In this document: one piece after another, positions 8,368 to 15,597 of the stretch | How positions within the stretch are numbered: the stretch's first letter is position 1 | How the letters are laid out: each line of letters begins with the position of its first letter | Source: CAYNNP01 sp964398215 | Lineage (GTDB): Bacteria; Planctomycetota; Planctomycetia; Pirellulales; Pirellulaceae | Length of the DNA stretch: 21,137 nt | NCBI GenBank assembly: GCA_964398215.1 | Contig: CAYNNP010000108.1 | Span: 1-21,137 of the forward strand | Direction of reading: 5' to 3' | The notes under the pieces: model-generated | The model's input: the letters and a program-made list of their open reading frames with translations, nothing else | Databases searched by the model: none | What the model was told of the DNA's origin: nothing | Position numbers and translations under genes: made by a program

Positions 8368-9342
8368 ATGGCCTCGAATCAGAAAAAGACATGGATTGGG
8401 TTTGATCTTGGTGGTACCAAAATGCTGTCCGTTGCCTATGGCAGCGACTGGAAAGAAATTGGACGGCGTCGACGCAAGACGCGAGGACGATCTGATGACG
8501 GGATTCAGCGAATTGCATCGACAATTGACCGTTTGTTGGACGAAAACAAAATCAACAAGTCTGATATTGCGGGCATCGGAATCGGTTGCCCAGGCCCAAT
8601 CGATTTAAAAAAAGGTCGCTTGCTAAACACGCCCAATCTTGGCTGGAAGGATGTCGAAGTCCGCGACGTCCTGACAAAACGCTTTGACTGCCCAGTCGTT
8701 GTATTGAACGATGTCGACGCTGGAGTTTATGGCGAGTACCAATTTGGGGCTGCCAAAGACTCTCGCTGCGTGGTTGGTATTTTTCCCGGCACCGGTGTCG
8801 GTGGTGGGTGTGTCTACGAAGGAAACATTTTGCAGGGCGCCGGAATTAGCTGCATGGAGATCGGCCATGTGCGAATCAGCGGCAGCAGCAAATCCAGCGG
8901 CTCGGCATTCCCTGGTTCGCTGGAAGCCGAAGCGAGCCGATTGACGATCGCCGCCGAAGCTGCCAAAGCGGCCCACCGTGGTGACGCACCGTATCTTTTC
9001 AAAGAGACTGGGACTGACCTAGCAAACATCCGAAGCGGCGCTCTGGCTGCTTCGATCGAACACGGCGACAAGGTCGTAGAACGCTTGGTCGAAGAAGCTG
9101 CGGTCACCGTCGGATACGCAGTCGCCAACGTAGTCCACATGCTCGCGCCTGACAAAATCGTTCTTGGTGGTGGTCTGATCGAAGCCATGGAGGACCTGTT
9201 TATCACAACCGTCCGAAAAGTTGCACGCAAAAACGTGATGCCTGTCTACCACGACCACTTTGATGTCGTTGCCGCAAAACTAGGCGATGACGCTGGAGTC
9301 AAAGGCGCTGCCGCCTGGGCGAAACAAAAAATAGAAAGCTAG
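8368..9342 (+). CDS. ROK-family sugar kinase (glucokinase-like)
   Basis: Predicted 324-residue cytoplasmic kinase of the ROK family, likely phosphorylating glucose or a related sugar with ATP. The N-terminal phosphate loop is FDLGGTKM. The LND motif at 113-115 supplies the catalytic aspartate (D115). GTGVGGG follows in the middle of the protein, then the sugar-binding EIGH at 164-167, and the C-terminal ADP site includes IVLGGGL. The usual ROK zinc site (CxCGxxGCxE after EIGH) is missing: the equivalent stretch at 171-186 is serine-rich and has no cysteine. The ATG at 8368 is chosen because homology starts immediately after it and GGCGGA lies just upstream; a longer reading from 8197 adds 57 residues with no family match. 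The gene is divergent from the sigma factor operon. Confidence 0.92.
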   Translation: MASNQKKTWIGFDLGGTKMLSVAYGSDWKEIGRRRRKTRGRSDDGIQRIASTIDRLLDENKINKSDIAGIGIGCPGPIDLKKGRLLNTPNLGWKDVEVRDVLTKRFDCPVVVLNDVDAGVYGEYQFGAAKDSRCVVGIFPGTGVGGGCVYEGNILQGAGISCMEIGHVRISGSSKSSGSAFPGSLEAEASRLTIAAEAAKAAHRGDAPYLFKETGTDLANIRSGALAASIEHGDKVVERLVEEAAVTVGYAVANVVHMLAPDKIVLGGGLIEAMEDLFITTVRKVARKNVMPVYHDHFDVVAAKLGDDAGVKGAAAWAKQKIES

Positions 9343-9697
9343 CTTGCGCCATCACCAATTTCACTTACCCGTTTGATCGACAAAAACGGCTTCGTGCGCA
9401 TGATCTGTAGAACCCGCAGAACAAGTTGGTTCACCGAAAACTACGCGCTGCTGAATCCATACTGCATTTCTTGCCCGACTCATGTCTCTTTCATAAGCCG
9501 TATGACTGCTGCAGGGAGATATCGTAGTTTGTAATCCTTTGGATTCTTTTTGTCGATTTTTTCTGCCAATGCGTTCTCATGTGCTTCGTGACATAGCCTT
9601 TAACGAGGCTGTGATTTGTCTCCTCTCTTGGATGTAAAAAACGCATCCAAAAACACAGACAAAGTCAAATTGGGACAAGATCAAAAGCGAGCGAAGC
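9343..9697. other. Gap between ROK kinase and beta-helix gene
   Basis: No gene was seen in this 355-nt stretch. It holds several weak hairpins: CCGTTT with AAACGG at 9369-9389, AATCC-TTT-GGATT at 9533-9545 followed by CTTTTTG, AGCCT with AGGCT at 9595-9610, and TTGGATG with CATCCAA at 9628-9650. The second could be a weak terminator for the kinase transcript. The last two lie in what is probably the 5' leader of the beta-helix gene and might shape its mRNA. No promoter was assigned. Confidence 0.4.
9533..9551 (+). terminator. Possible weak intrinsic terminator after ROK kinase
   Basis: AATCC and GGATT form a 5-bp stem with a TTT loop, immediately followed by C and five Ts. The stem is short and AT-rich and lies about 190 nt past the kinase stop, so this is only a weak candidate. 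Confidence 0.25.
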
Positions 9698-12565
9698 ATG
9701 CGTAAAAAAAGAAAGTCAAACCGAATCAGAAAACAGAACCGTCGCCGCTTGCTGCGAGCAGAATCACTAGAAAACCGTCGATTGCTAGCTGCCGACTTTG
9801 AACTGCATGTTCAAGTTGTCCAAGTCTGCGACGACGCTGGATCAAACTGTGCCGCATTGGGGCCTAGTGGTGATACGAACCCAGCGTCTCCCAACGAATA
9901 CCTGTACGAATCGCAAGTCAACGACATTTTTGCACTCGCTGGAATCGAAGTTAATTTTTCGATCGTAACCTGGAACAATACTGCCGCAACGCAATTGTCA
10001 AACACAGAACTAAACGATCTGTTTAACGACACATGGAGCGTTGGCACAGCGCCTCCGGCAGTCGTTGACGGGCTTCAGTTCTTCTTCACATCGGACCACC
10101 CCGGAACAGGCTATGACCCCGCTGTGCCTGGCTCCGGCTGGGTAGCCAATCCACTGCCCGACCCAAACTTTTTTGCTAGAAACGCTGGAATCGCGGAATT
10201 GGGAATCATGGACCCGATGCTCCTCACCAATGGTCGCGGAGTCATGGCCAACGAAGGCTTTGCAGCGGACTCGATTTCAGGAACCTTGCCGCATGAGATT
10301 GCTCATGGCCTGGGATTGCGTCACATCGGTGATCCCGAAGCTACCGGCACAGTAAACGATCCGATAGTGTCGCTTCCTGACACCGAACCCAATCTACTGT
10401 GGGAGACCGGCGACGGTCCTGCCTATAACTTTAGCCTCACAGTTGTCGAAAACAACAACCTGGTGCAATCGCAGATTGACGCCATGATCGCCAATGGGAC
10501 TAACTTAAATTTTGACCCTGACGGGAACGGCGAAGCCCCTTTAAAAGCAATTGTTCCGACCTTTACGGTCACCGTTTCAGATGACGAACTTGATTCGACA
10601 TCGCCGACTGCAACCATCGCAGACTTCGGCGGTGAAAACGACTTGAGTTTACGAGAAGCGATCGTCCTTGCCAATCAAGATGCTGATGAGCATCGAATCG
10701 AATTCAACATCCCTGGCAGCGGCAATCAAATCATCTCGCTAACTTCTCCTCTGCCGGCCCTGTCAACGACGATCGTGATCGACGCCAAGACGCAATCGGG
10801 TTACACCGAAGTCCCTGTTGTTGGGATCGACGGGTCGTCCGCAGGAGCTTCTGCCGCAGGATTCCAAATCACTGCCGACAACGTTGTAATCGAAGGCTTG
10901 GCAATCTATGGCTTCAGCCGCGACGGAGTGGAAATACGAGGCGACAGTGCGACGTTGCGTGAAAACCATATCGGCTTGAATCTCTCTGAAGTCGCAATGG
11001 GCAATTTCAACGGTGTCAGAATCGTTGCCTCAGAGTTCAATGTTCTCGATAAAAATGTGATCAGCGGAAACAATCGCTCAGGGGTCTTTGTCAGCAGTGC
11101 GGAAACCGGCGGAAACACATTCATCAATAACAAGATCGGAACCAACTCGGACGGCGATTCTGAACGGCCAAATGCAACAGATGGCTTGACGCTTTTCGCA
11201 GCCAACAACACCGTCGGGACGCCGGGTGCCGGCAATTTGATCAGCGGCAACGATCGCTCAGGAATCTATCTGCACATCGCTGGACGCGGTGGCAATACAG
11301 TCCAAGGCAATATCATCGGCCTCGATATCACGGGCACCACTGAGATTCCAAATTTGTATGGCCTGCACATTCGCAATCAAGAAAACATCATTGGTGGCGC
11401 CGACACCGATCAAAATAACGCAATCAGTGGAAACGATAGTCACGGCATCGTGCTTTCATCGTCCAGCGCCTATGGCAACGACATCAAAGGAAACTTGATT
11501 GGAACTGATTTGACGGGCAATACGGCGATTGGAAACTTTGATGGAATACACATTGTCAATTCTCCCAATAACACCATTGGCGGTACCGGCGCCAACGAAG
11601 CCAACGTGATCAGCGGTAATGATCAACGCGGCATCTTCATGGTCAATGCAGGCACCACTGGCAATAACATCAATGGCAACCGCATCGGAGTAGGTCCCGA
11701 TGGAACAACGACCGTGCCGAACAACGGAAGCGGCATTCGAATCGCTCAAGGTCCATCAAACAACACCATTTACGCCAACATCATTTCCGGAAACAATTTT
11801 GGTGGGGTCACGATCGATTCAGCTAACAGCACCGGCAACGATATTTTGTTCAACGCGATCGGCACTGATGCAACCGGAACTATCGCGTTGCACAATGGCA
11901 ACCGCGGCGCCGTACGTGTGCTAGCGCCCGACACGACCGTCCAAGGCAACTACATCTCTGACGATGCACATGGTGTCCTTGCGTTTCGTGATGCATCCGG
12001 CATCCAGATCACCGACAATCTGATCGGAGGCACAGGATCGACTTTCAACAACGGCATTCGGTTGATTACCGGCGCCGATGATGCTTCGATCTCTGGCAAC
12101 CAAATCACTAACACGACAACGGCTGTATCACTTACAAATGTCCAGCGAGCCACCATCCTGGACAACCATATTTTTGGCAACGGATTTGGAATCGACTTGA
12201 ATGCGGATGGGGTCACCGCGAATGATCCAGGCGATGGCGATGCTGGTGCGAACGGACGGCAGAACAACCCCGAAATCAGCGCAGCTATCTCAAACGGTGG
12301 ATTGACAAATGTAGACTACCGTGTTGACACAACTGACACGGGTTCCAACTATCCAATCACGATCGAATTCTTCACCGATGATGGCTCTGGCCAAGGGGGG
12401 ACTCGAATCGCAGTGGACACGTACGAAGCGGCATACGCTGGAGCCATTCGGTCGATCCAAAATATCGGAGGTGGATTATTAGCAGGCGACCGCATTGTTG
12501 CGACAGCAACCGACGCCAATGGCAACACAAGTGAATTTGGCGTTTCATTCACAGTTACTTCTTAG
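9698..12565 (+). CDS. Secreted LEPR-XLL-like protein with metzincin motif and parallel beta-helix
   Basis: Predicted 955-residue extracellular protein. It begins with a very basic segment followed by LRAESLENRRLLAAD (about residues 19-33), a LEPR-XLL-like N-terminal signature of giant exported planctomycete proteins. Residues about 35-250 form a domain carrying HEIAHGLGLRH at 199-209, an exact HExxHxxGxxH metzincin-type zinc protease motif. A CSLREA-like stretch (NDLSLREAIVLAN, near 312-324) precedes a long array of right-handed beta-helix repeats (about 345-830) with recurring units such as NVISGN, NLIGTD and GNxIGT. The C-terminus (about 850-955) looks like a beta-sandwich ending in FTVTS, with no membrane anchor. 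Beta-helices of this kind usually bind or cut polysaccharide or act in adhesion. Whether the protease site is active is unknown. Confidence 0.88.
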   Translation: MRKKRKSNRIRKQNRRRLLRAESLENRRLLAADFELHVQVVQVCDDAGSNCAALGPSGDTNPASPNEYLYESQVNDIFALAGIEVNFSIVTWNNTAATQLSNTELNDLFNDTWSVGTAPPAVVDGLQFFFTSDHPGTGYDPAVPGSGWVANPLPDPNFFARNAGIAELGIMDPMLLTNGRGVMANEGFAADSISGTLPHEIAHGLGLRHIGDPEATGTVNDPIVSLPDTEPNLLWETGDGPAYNFSLTVVENNNLVQSQIDAMIANGTNLNFDPDGNGEAPLKAIVPTFTVTVSDDELDSTSPTATIADFGGENDLSLREAIVLANQDADEHRIEFNIPGSGNQIISLTSPLPALSTTIVIDAKTQSGYTEVPVVGIDGSSAGASAAGFQITADNVVIEGLAIYGFSRDGVEIRGDSATLRENHIGLNLSEVAMGNFNGVRIVASEFNVLDKNVISGNNRSGVFVSSAETGGNTFINNKIGTNSDGDSERPNATDGLTLFAANNTVGTPGAGNLISGNDRSGIYLHIAGRGGNTVQGNIIGLDITGTTEIPNLYGLHIRNQENIIGGADTDQNNAISGNDSHGIVLSSSSAYGNDIKGNLIGTDLTGNTAIGNFDGIHIVNSPNNTIGGTGANEANVISGNDQRGIFMVNAGTTGNNINGNRIGVGPDGTTTVPNNGSGIRIAQGPSNNTIYANIISGNNFGGVTIDSANSTGNDILFNAIGTDATGTIALHNGNRGAVRVLAPDTTVQGNYISDDAHGVLAFRDASGIQITDNLIGGTGSTFNNGIRLITGADDASISGNQITNTTTAVSLTNVQRATILDNHIFGNGFGIDLNADGVTANDPGDGDAGANGRQNNPEISAAISNGGLTNVDYRVDTTDTGSNYPITIEFFTDDGSGQGGTRIAVDTYEAAYAGAIRSIQNIGGGLLAGDRIVATATDANGNTSEFGVSFTVTS

Positions 12566-12577
12566 GGCATCGTCCGG

Positions 12578-12583
12578 TACAAT
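12578..12583 (+). promoter_or_regulatory. Candidate -10 box for structured RNA unit 1
   Basis: TACAAT matches the bacterial -10 consensus and ends 7 nt before the 5' arm of the first RNA unit (12591), so transcription from it would begin almost exactly at that arm. No good -35 hexamer is visible (TTACTT at 17-nt spacing is poor). A similar TAGAAT stands before unit 3. Confidence 0.35.
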
Positions 12584-12590
12584 GTGGATC

Positions 12591-12723
12591 ACATCAAGGC
12601 AGCGATGATCTACGGTGTTTCGCCGTGGCAGGTTTTGCTCCGTGGAAACGGACAGCCGTCGACCCATGTCAGTGCTGACACGACATGGGGAGACTTTTGC
12701 CGTGAAGGCAAGTGACTTGATGT
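12591..12723 (+). ncRNA. Structured RNA unit 1, retron msr-msd-like
   Basis: First of three tandem homologous units. End arms ACATCAAG (12591-12598) and CTTGATGT (12716-12723) are perfectly complementary. GGCAGC follows the first arm (AGC at 12601-12603). Hairpin P1 is CTACGGTG-TTT-CGCCGTGG (12610-12628), with two U-G pairs. Hairpin P2 is TCCGT-GGAA-ACGGA (12639-12652), closed by a GNRA-type tetraloop. Hairpin P3 is CCCATGTC with GACATGGG (12663-12670 and 12682-12689; 11-nt loop). The conserved AGGCAAGT (12706-12713) comes just before the second arm. The order matches a retron ncRNA: a1, AGC branching site, msr hairpins, msd hairpin, a2. P1 with its UUU loop resembles the msr hairpin of retron Ec86. 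The structure is seen in sequence; assignment to the retron RT 2.9 kb away is inference. Confidence 0.68.
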
Positions 12724-12730
12724 TTTTGAT

Positions 12731-12890
12731 CGATGCATAGGTTTGCGAGCAGGCAGCGACGATCTATGGCGAATCGCCATAGGAGGCTTTGCTCCGTTTC
12801 GACGGACAAACCCGCCGGTTTTGGTTACAGATCAAGCAAAACCGCGTAGGTTGACTTTGCAGGCAAGTTCCCTCGCAAACTTGTGTGTCG
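12731..12890 (+). ncRNA. Structured RNA unit 2, retron msr-msd-like, best preserved
   Basis: Second unit, beginning 8 nt after unit 1. The end arms 12731-12749 and 12872-12890 form 19 continuous pairs, 15 Watson-Crick and 4 G-U. The wobbles make sense only for RNA read from the plus strand. AGGCAGC follows (AGC at 12755-12757). P1 is CTATGGCG-AAT-CGCCATAG (12764-12782), a perfect stem. P2 is TCCGT-TTCG-ACGGA (12793-12806), with a UUCG tetraloop in place of GGAA in unit 1. P3 is CGGTTTTG with CAAAACCG (12816-12823 and 12837-12844; 13-nt loop), unrelated in sequence to P3 of unit 1 but in the same place. AGGCAAGT lies at 12861-12868. If this is a retron ncRNA, the copied msd would run from just before the second arm back through P3, about 60-65 nt. 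It may be co-transcribed with unit 1, since no separate -10 box was seen. Confidence 0.72.
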
Positions 12891-12910
12891 TTCTCTCCAC
12901 CCGTGGCTGC

Positions 12911-12916
12911 TAGAAT
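12911..12916 (+). promoter_or_regulatory. Candidate -10 box for structured RNA unit 3
   Basis: TAGAAT matches the -10 consensus and ends 10 nt before the 5' arm of unit 3 (12927). The placement is close to that of TACAAT before unit 1. No convincing -35 element is seen at normal spacing. Confidence 0.35.
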
Positions 12917-12926
12917 ATCGATATCA

Positions 12927-13073
12927 GCGCGAGCGATGAAAAAGGCAGCTTGATCTATGGCGAATCGCCATGGTTGGAATCACCCGCATTCAGCGGACAT
13001 AGCTCCTCGACTAGATTCGGCAGGCAGATCGAGACGATCGCTGCGGAAGGCAAGTACCGACCGTCGCTCGCGC
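12927..13073 (+). ncRNA. Structured RNA unit 3, retron msr-msd-like
   Basis: Third unit, ending 8 nt before the stop of the convergent HEAT/AKR gene. End arms GCGCGAGCGATG (12927-12938) and CGTCGCTCGCGC (13062-13073) pair over 12 positions with one U-G. AAGGCAGC follows (AGC at 12947-12949). P1 is CTATGGCG-AAT-CGCCATGG (12955-12973). It shares 20 identical bases with unit 2 across the P1 region, with one pair changed to U-G. P2 is CCGC-ATTCA-GCGG (12984-12996), a compensatory change from CCGT/ACGG in the other units. The third helix is less clear: either CTCGA with TCGAG (13006-13010 and 13029-13033) or GATCG-AGA-CGATC (13027-13039). AGGCAAGT lies at 13048-13055. The TTTGC box between P1 and P2 of the other units is lost, so this copy is the most diverged. 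Confidence 0.64.
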
Positions 13074-13081
13074 CGTTTTGT

Positions 13082-15496
13082 TCAGTCGATGTATCGAATG
13101 TTCTTTGCAACCAAATGGTCCATTTCCCGAACTGCTGCGCCTTGTTCTAACAGCCTTTGCTCCGCAGCAACTTCGATCGCTGGCTGACTAAGCACCTGCA
13201 GGTTTTCTTTCAATTGATCGATCGTGGATGGAGCCGTCCAGCAGGCCGTCGCTCCAAGCTTGGAGAGACTGAACCGATAGCAGTCGGCCGCAGAAACCGT
13301 CTCGGCTGAGTTTGGATCATCGACCAGTAACCGCCCGTAGCACGTGTTGTTAAATACAATCGCCGGCGTCCCAGATTCTACCGCAAGCGGAAAAACTGAC
13401 TCTTCCGCACGTCGATGGGCCGCGTTGTGCCGAACCATCACGGGAGCCCACTGTTTGCGTATGGCTTCGGCTGCCAAATCTAAACGATGAGTCGAAAGCG
13501 AGTATCGACGTATTTTCCCGCGCTCCTTTGCTCGCTCCATCGCGCCGAGTGATTCATCGTTGATCCGAGTCCAATCTCGAACCCAGAAAAAAAGGAACAA
13601 GTCAATGTGGTCGCGTTTCAGCAAACGTAACACCCGATCAATGTCTTTACCAATCGCTTTGGGATCCGCTTCAAACGTCCCCGCCACCAACTGGATGCGA
13701 TGCCGATCATCTGGGCTCAAAGAGCGAAAGAACCTTGTCATCGTCATGTAATTTGGCTCAAAAAACATCAGCCCAACACCAGAATCGACCGCGATTTTGA
13801 ATCCTTCTTCTGGCAAGTGATAATGTCCTGACAATCCCAGCCGCGCGACAGGCTCGCAACCAGGAATCACAACCCGTGCTGGCGAACTGTTCTGGAACCT
13901 AACACTACGCTGTGGTGGATCCGTTTTCAGTGGCTTGTCCATTGCAATTTTTGGCATGCTCCAGCCCACAACTTCGGCTGCCCGATCCAATACCGCCCAT
14001 GATGTTTCAGTCGCTTCACCCGAAACCAGTGATTCAGCGAAACAGTCTGACATGGCAGCGAGTCGCACATGAGGATGCGGATCCTGCTGAAGCTCGCCAA
14101 GCAAACACATGCCCGCTTCATCCGTTCGTGAAACCTGACGCGCCAACGCAGCCCGAACCTCGGGATCACGATCCGCCTTGGCAGTGCTGCATAGCGACAC
14201 ATGCGATCCCGCGCGCGCAGCCGCCAACTTGCGAAGCTCCACGGTCTCACTCGACATTGCGAGTTCCAAGACCGGTGTTGGAAACCGATCCAAATTTGCT
14301 GACAGATATCCGTGCAAGCTGCTGATATCTTGCAAGTCGATCAACTTCGCAGCATCCAGCTTTGACGCTGCGAGTTTCGCTGCTGCAAAACGCGCTGCGC
14401 CCGAATCGTGATTCAGAGTTTCTTTAACCAGCTTCAACATTTCTGGCATGGTCAACTGCACGCAAGCAAGCGGAACACTGCCAGCCAAATTCATTCCCCA
14501 GGCAACCACAGGGCCACGAGAATCTTGCAGCGCCGCGTTGATCATCCAACCCAGCCGATCGTCATCCAGATGCTGCACCAAATTCTCAAACGCGATCGCA
14601 CCCAGATGCCTCGGATCAACACACCACTGCAGCAATGCAACCAGCGCCAACGGATACTCGGAAAGCTCCAACCGTCGCGCCGCAGCCTTGCGAACCCCCT
14701 CATTGGAATGACCAAGCCAATCGGCTGCCAACAGATCAAGCCTCGTATCTTGGTCACGTCGACGGCTTTCAATATTCCATGCCAACACACGCGGATCCGG
14801 TTCGGCCTGCCAATCAAATTCAAATTGCGGCTCAATCGTAGAAGCATCCTGAAATAGCAACTCGTCACTCCGCAAAGCGATGGCTTGCAAATGGGACCAC
14901 AAACCATTTACACGCCGCTTTGAATCATTCGTGCCTCTTGCAAACGCGCTCAAAAGCACACCGCGAATTCTTTCCAGCACAAACGGCCAAGTCACCTGAT
15001 TCGCCCAAGCAACAATGGACTGCATCAACGCGAACCGAACTCGCCAGTGAGGATCATCGGCGCAGAGCATCAAAAAATCCAATGCCTGTTCATCGCCTTG
15101 GACAACAAACTCTGCGATCGCGCCGACCGCTTCACGTCTCGCAAGCCAAGATTGATCCGAATGTGCAATCCGAACGATCGGCGAAAGCGACTGTGGATCG
15201 CGCGTCAGAGCTCTGATCGCAGCGCGCTTCGGTTCAGACCACTTCAAACCCAAAACAAGGCGGATCGAATGGGCAATGATCGGATCGGCGTCACGCTGAT
15301 ACTGCTGAGCAAGCAACGCAGTCGCCGACAGCAACTCTGCGGATGTGACCTGCGACTCTGACTCCACATCTCGCGATTCGACCGCATTCCAAACAACACC
15401 AACCAAGGCATCACGCTGGTAAATCGACAAAACTCGGTCGGTTGGAAACCCAACTAGCCAATCAGCATTGGCATTCGTTGGGCGCCGTACCGCCAT
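13082..15496 (-). CDS. HEAT-repeat protein fused to degenerate aldo/keto-reductase-like domain
   Basis: Predicted 804-residue, apparently cytoplasmic protein. Residues about 1-490 are alpha-helical repeats of HEAT type, with segments such as DPHWRVRFALMQSI, NEGVRKAAARRLEL and DPHPHVRLAAMSD. Residues about 530-804 follow the order of an aldo/keto reductase: a VARLGLSG opening, FKIAVDSGVGLMFFEPNYM, a LKRDHIDLFLFFWVRD strand, GKIRRYSLSTH and GTPAIVFNNTCYGRLL. The catalytic tetrad looks lost: the usual Asp is Glu (E580), the ATK lysine is replaced in LVAGTF, and the LLH histidine is replaced in LFFWV. It is therefore probably a binding or scaffold domain. The gene is divergent from the retron RT, with about 100 nt between starts, and its 3' end abuts the structured RNA array. 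The start at 15496 is preferred over 15523; both are possible. Confidence 0.85.
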   Translation of the reverse strand: MAVRRPTNANADWLVGFPTDRVLSIYQRDALVGVVWNAVESRDVESESQVTSAELLSATALLAQQYQRDADPIIAHSIRLVLGLKWSEPKRAAIRALTRDPQSLSPIVRIAHSDQSWLARREAVGAIAEFVVQGDEQALDFLMLCADDPHWRVRFALMQSIVAWANQVTWPFVLERIRGVLLSAFARGTNDSKRRVNGLWSHLQAIALRSDELLFQDASTIEPQFEFDWQAEPDPRVLAWNIESRRRDQDTRLDLLAADWLGHSNEGVRKAAARRLELSEYPLALVALLQWCVDPRHLGAIAFENLVQHLDDDRLGWMINAALQDSRGPVVAWGMNLAGSVPLACVQLTMPEMLKLVKETLNHDSGAARFAAAKLAASKLDAAKLIDLQDISSLHGYLSANLDRFPTPVLELAMSSETVELRKLAAARAGSHVSLCSTAKADRDPEVRAALARQVSRTDEAGMCLLGELQQDPHPHVRLAAMSDCFAESLVSGEATETSWAVLDRAAEVVGWSMPKIAMDKPLKTDPPQRSVRFQNSSPARVVIPGCEPVARLGLSGHYHLPEEGFKIAVDSGVGLMFFEPNYMTMTRFFRSLSPDDRHRIQLVAGTFEADPKAIGKDIDRVLRLLKRDHIDLFLFFWVRDWTRINDESLGAMERAKERGKIRRYSLSTHRLDLAAEAIRKQWAPVMVRHNAAHRRAEESVFPLAVESGTPAIVFNNTCYGRLLVDDPNSAETVSAADCYRFSLSKLGATACWTAPSTIDQLKENLQVLSQPAIEVAAEQRLLEQGAAVREMDHLVAKNIRYID

Positions 15497-15597
15497 GAGT
15501 GCTTCGTTGGATGCACAATGCATGTTTGAAATTTCTTGGTGAACTTGCTACTTTCAGCGTTTTGAATCATACGCCTTTTGCTGCAAAGTGGAATCGC
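15497..15597. promoter_or_regulatory. Divergent promoter region of HEAT/AKR and retron RT genes
   Basis: About 100 nt separate the chosen starts of the two divergent genes, so both promoters must lie here or overlap the coding ends. I see no clear -35/-10 pair. The space is too short, and too poor in hairpins, for a normal retron msr-msd, which usually lies directly upstream of the RT. AGTGGA at 15587-15592 is a plausible weak ribosome binding site for the RT start at 15598. Confidence 0.4.

Noticed and set aside
10900..12200. Repeated DNA segments in the beta-helix gene as a separate repeat element
   Set aside because: They are codon-phased protein repeats (NVISGN, NLIGT) of the beta-helix, not an independent DNA repeat.
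12950..13187. Small plus-strand open frames across unit 3 and the HEAT/AKR 3' end
   Set aside because: They run through the RNA hairpins and then antisense to a real gene, with no protein-like features.
15499..15597. Longer N-terminus for the RT starting at 15499
   Set aside because: It would overlap the divergent HEAT/AKR start, and the added residues show no conserved RT feature.
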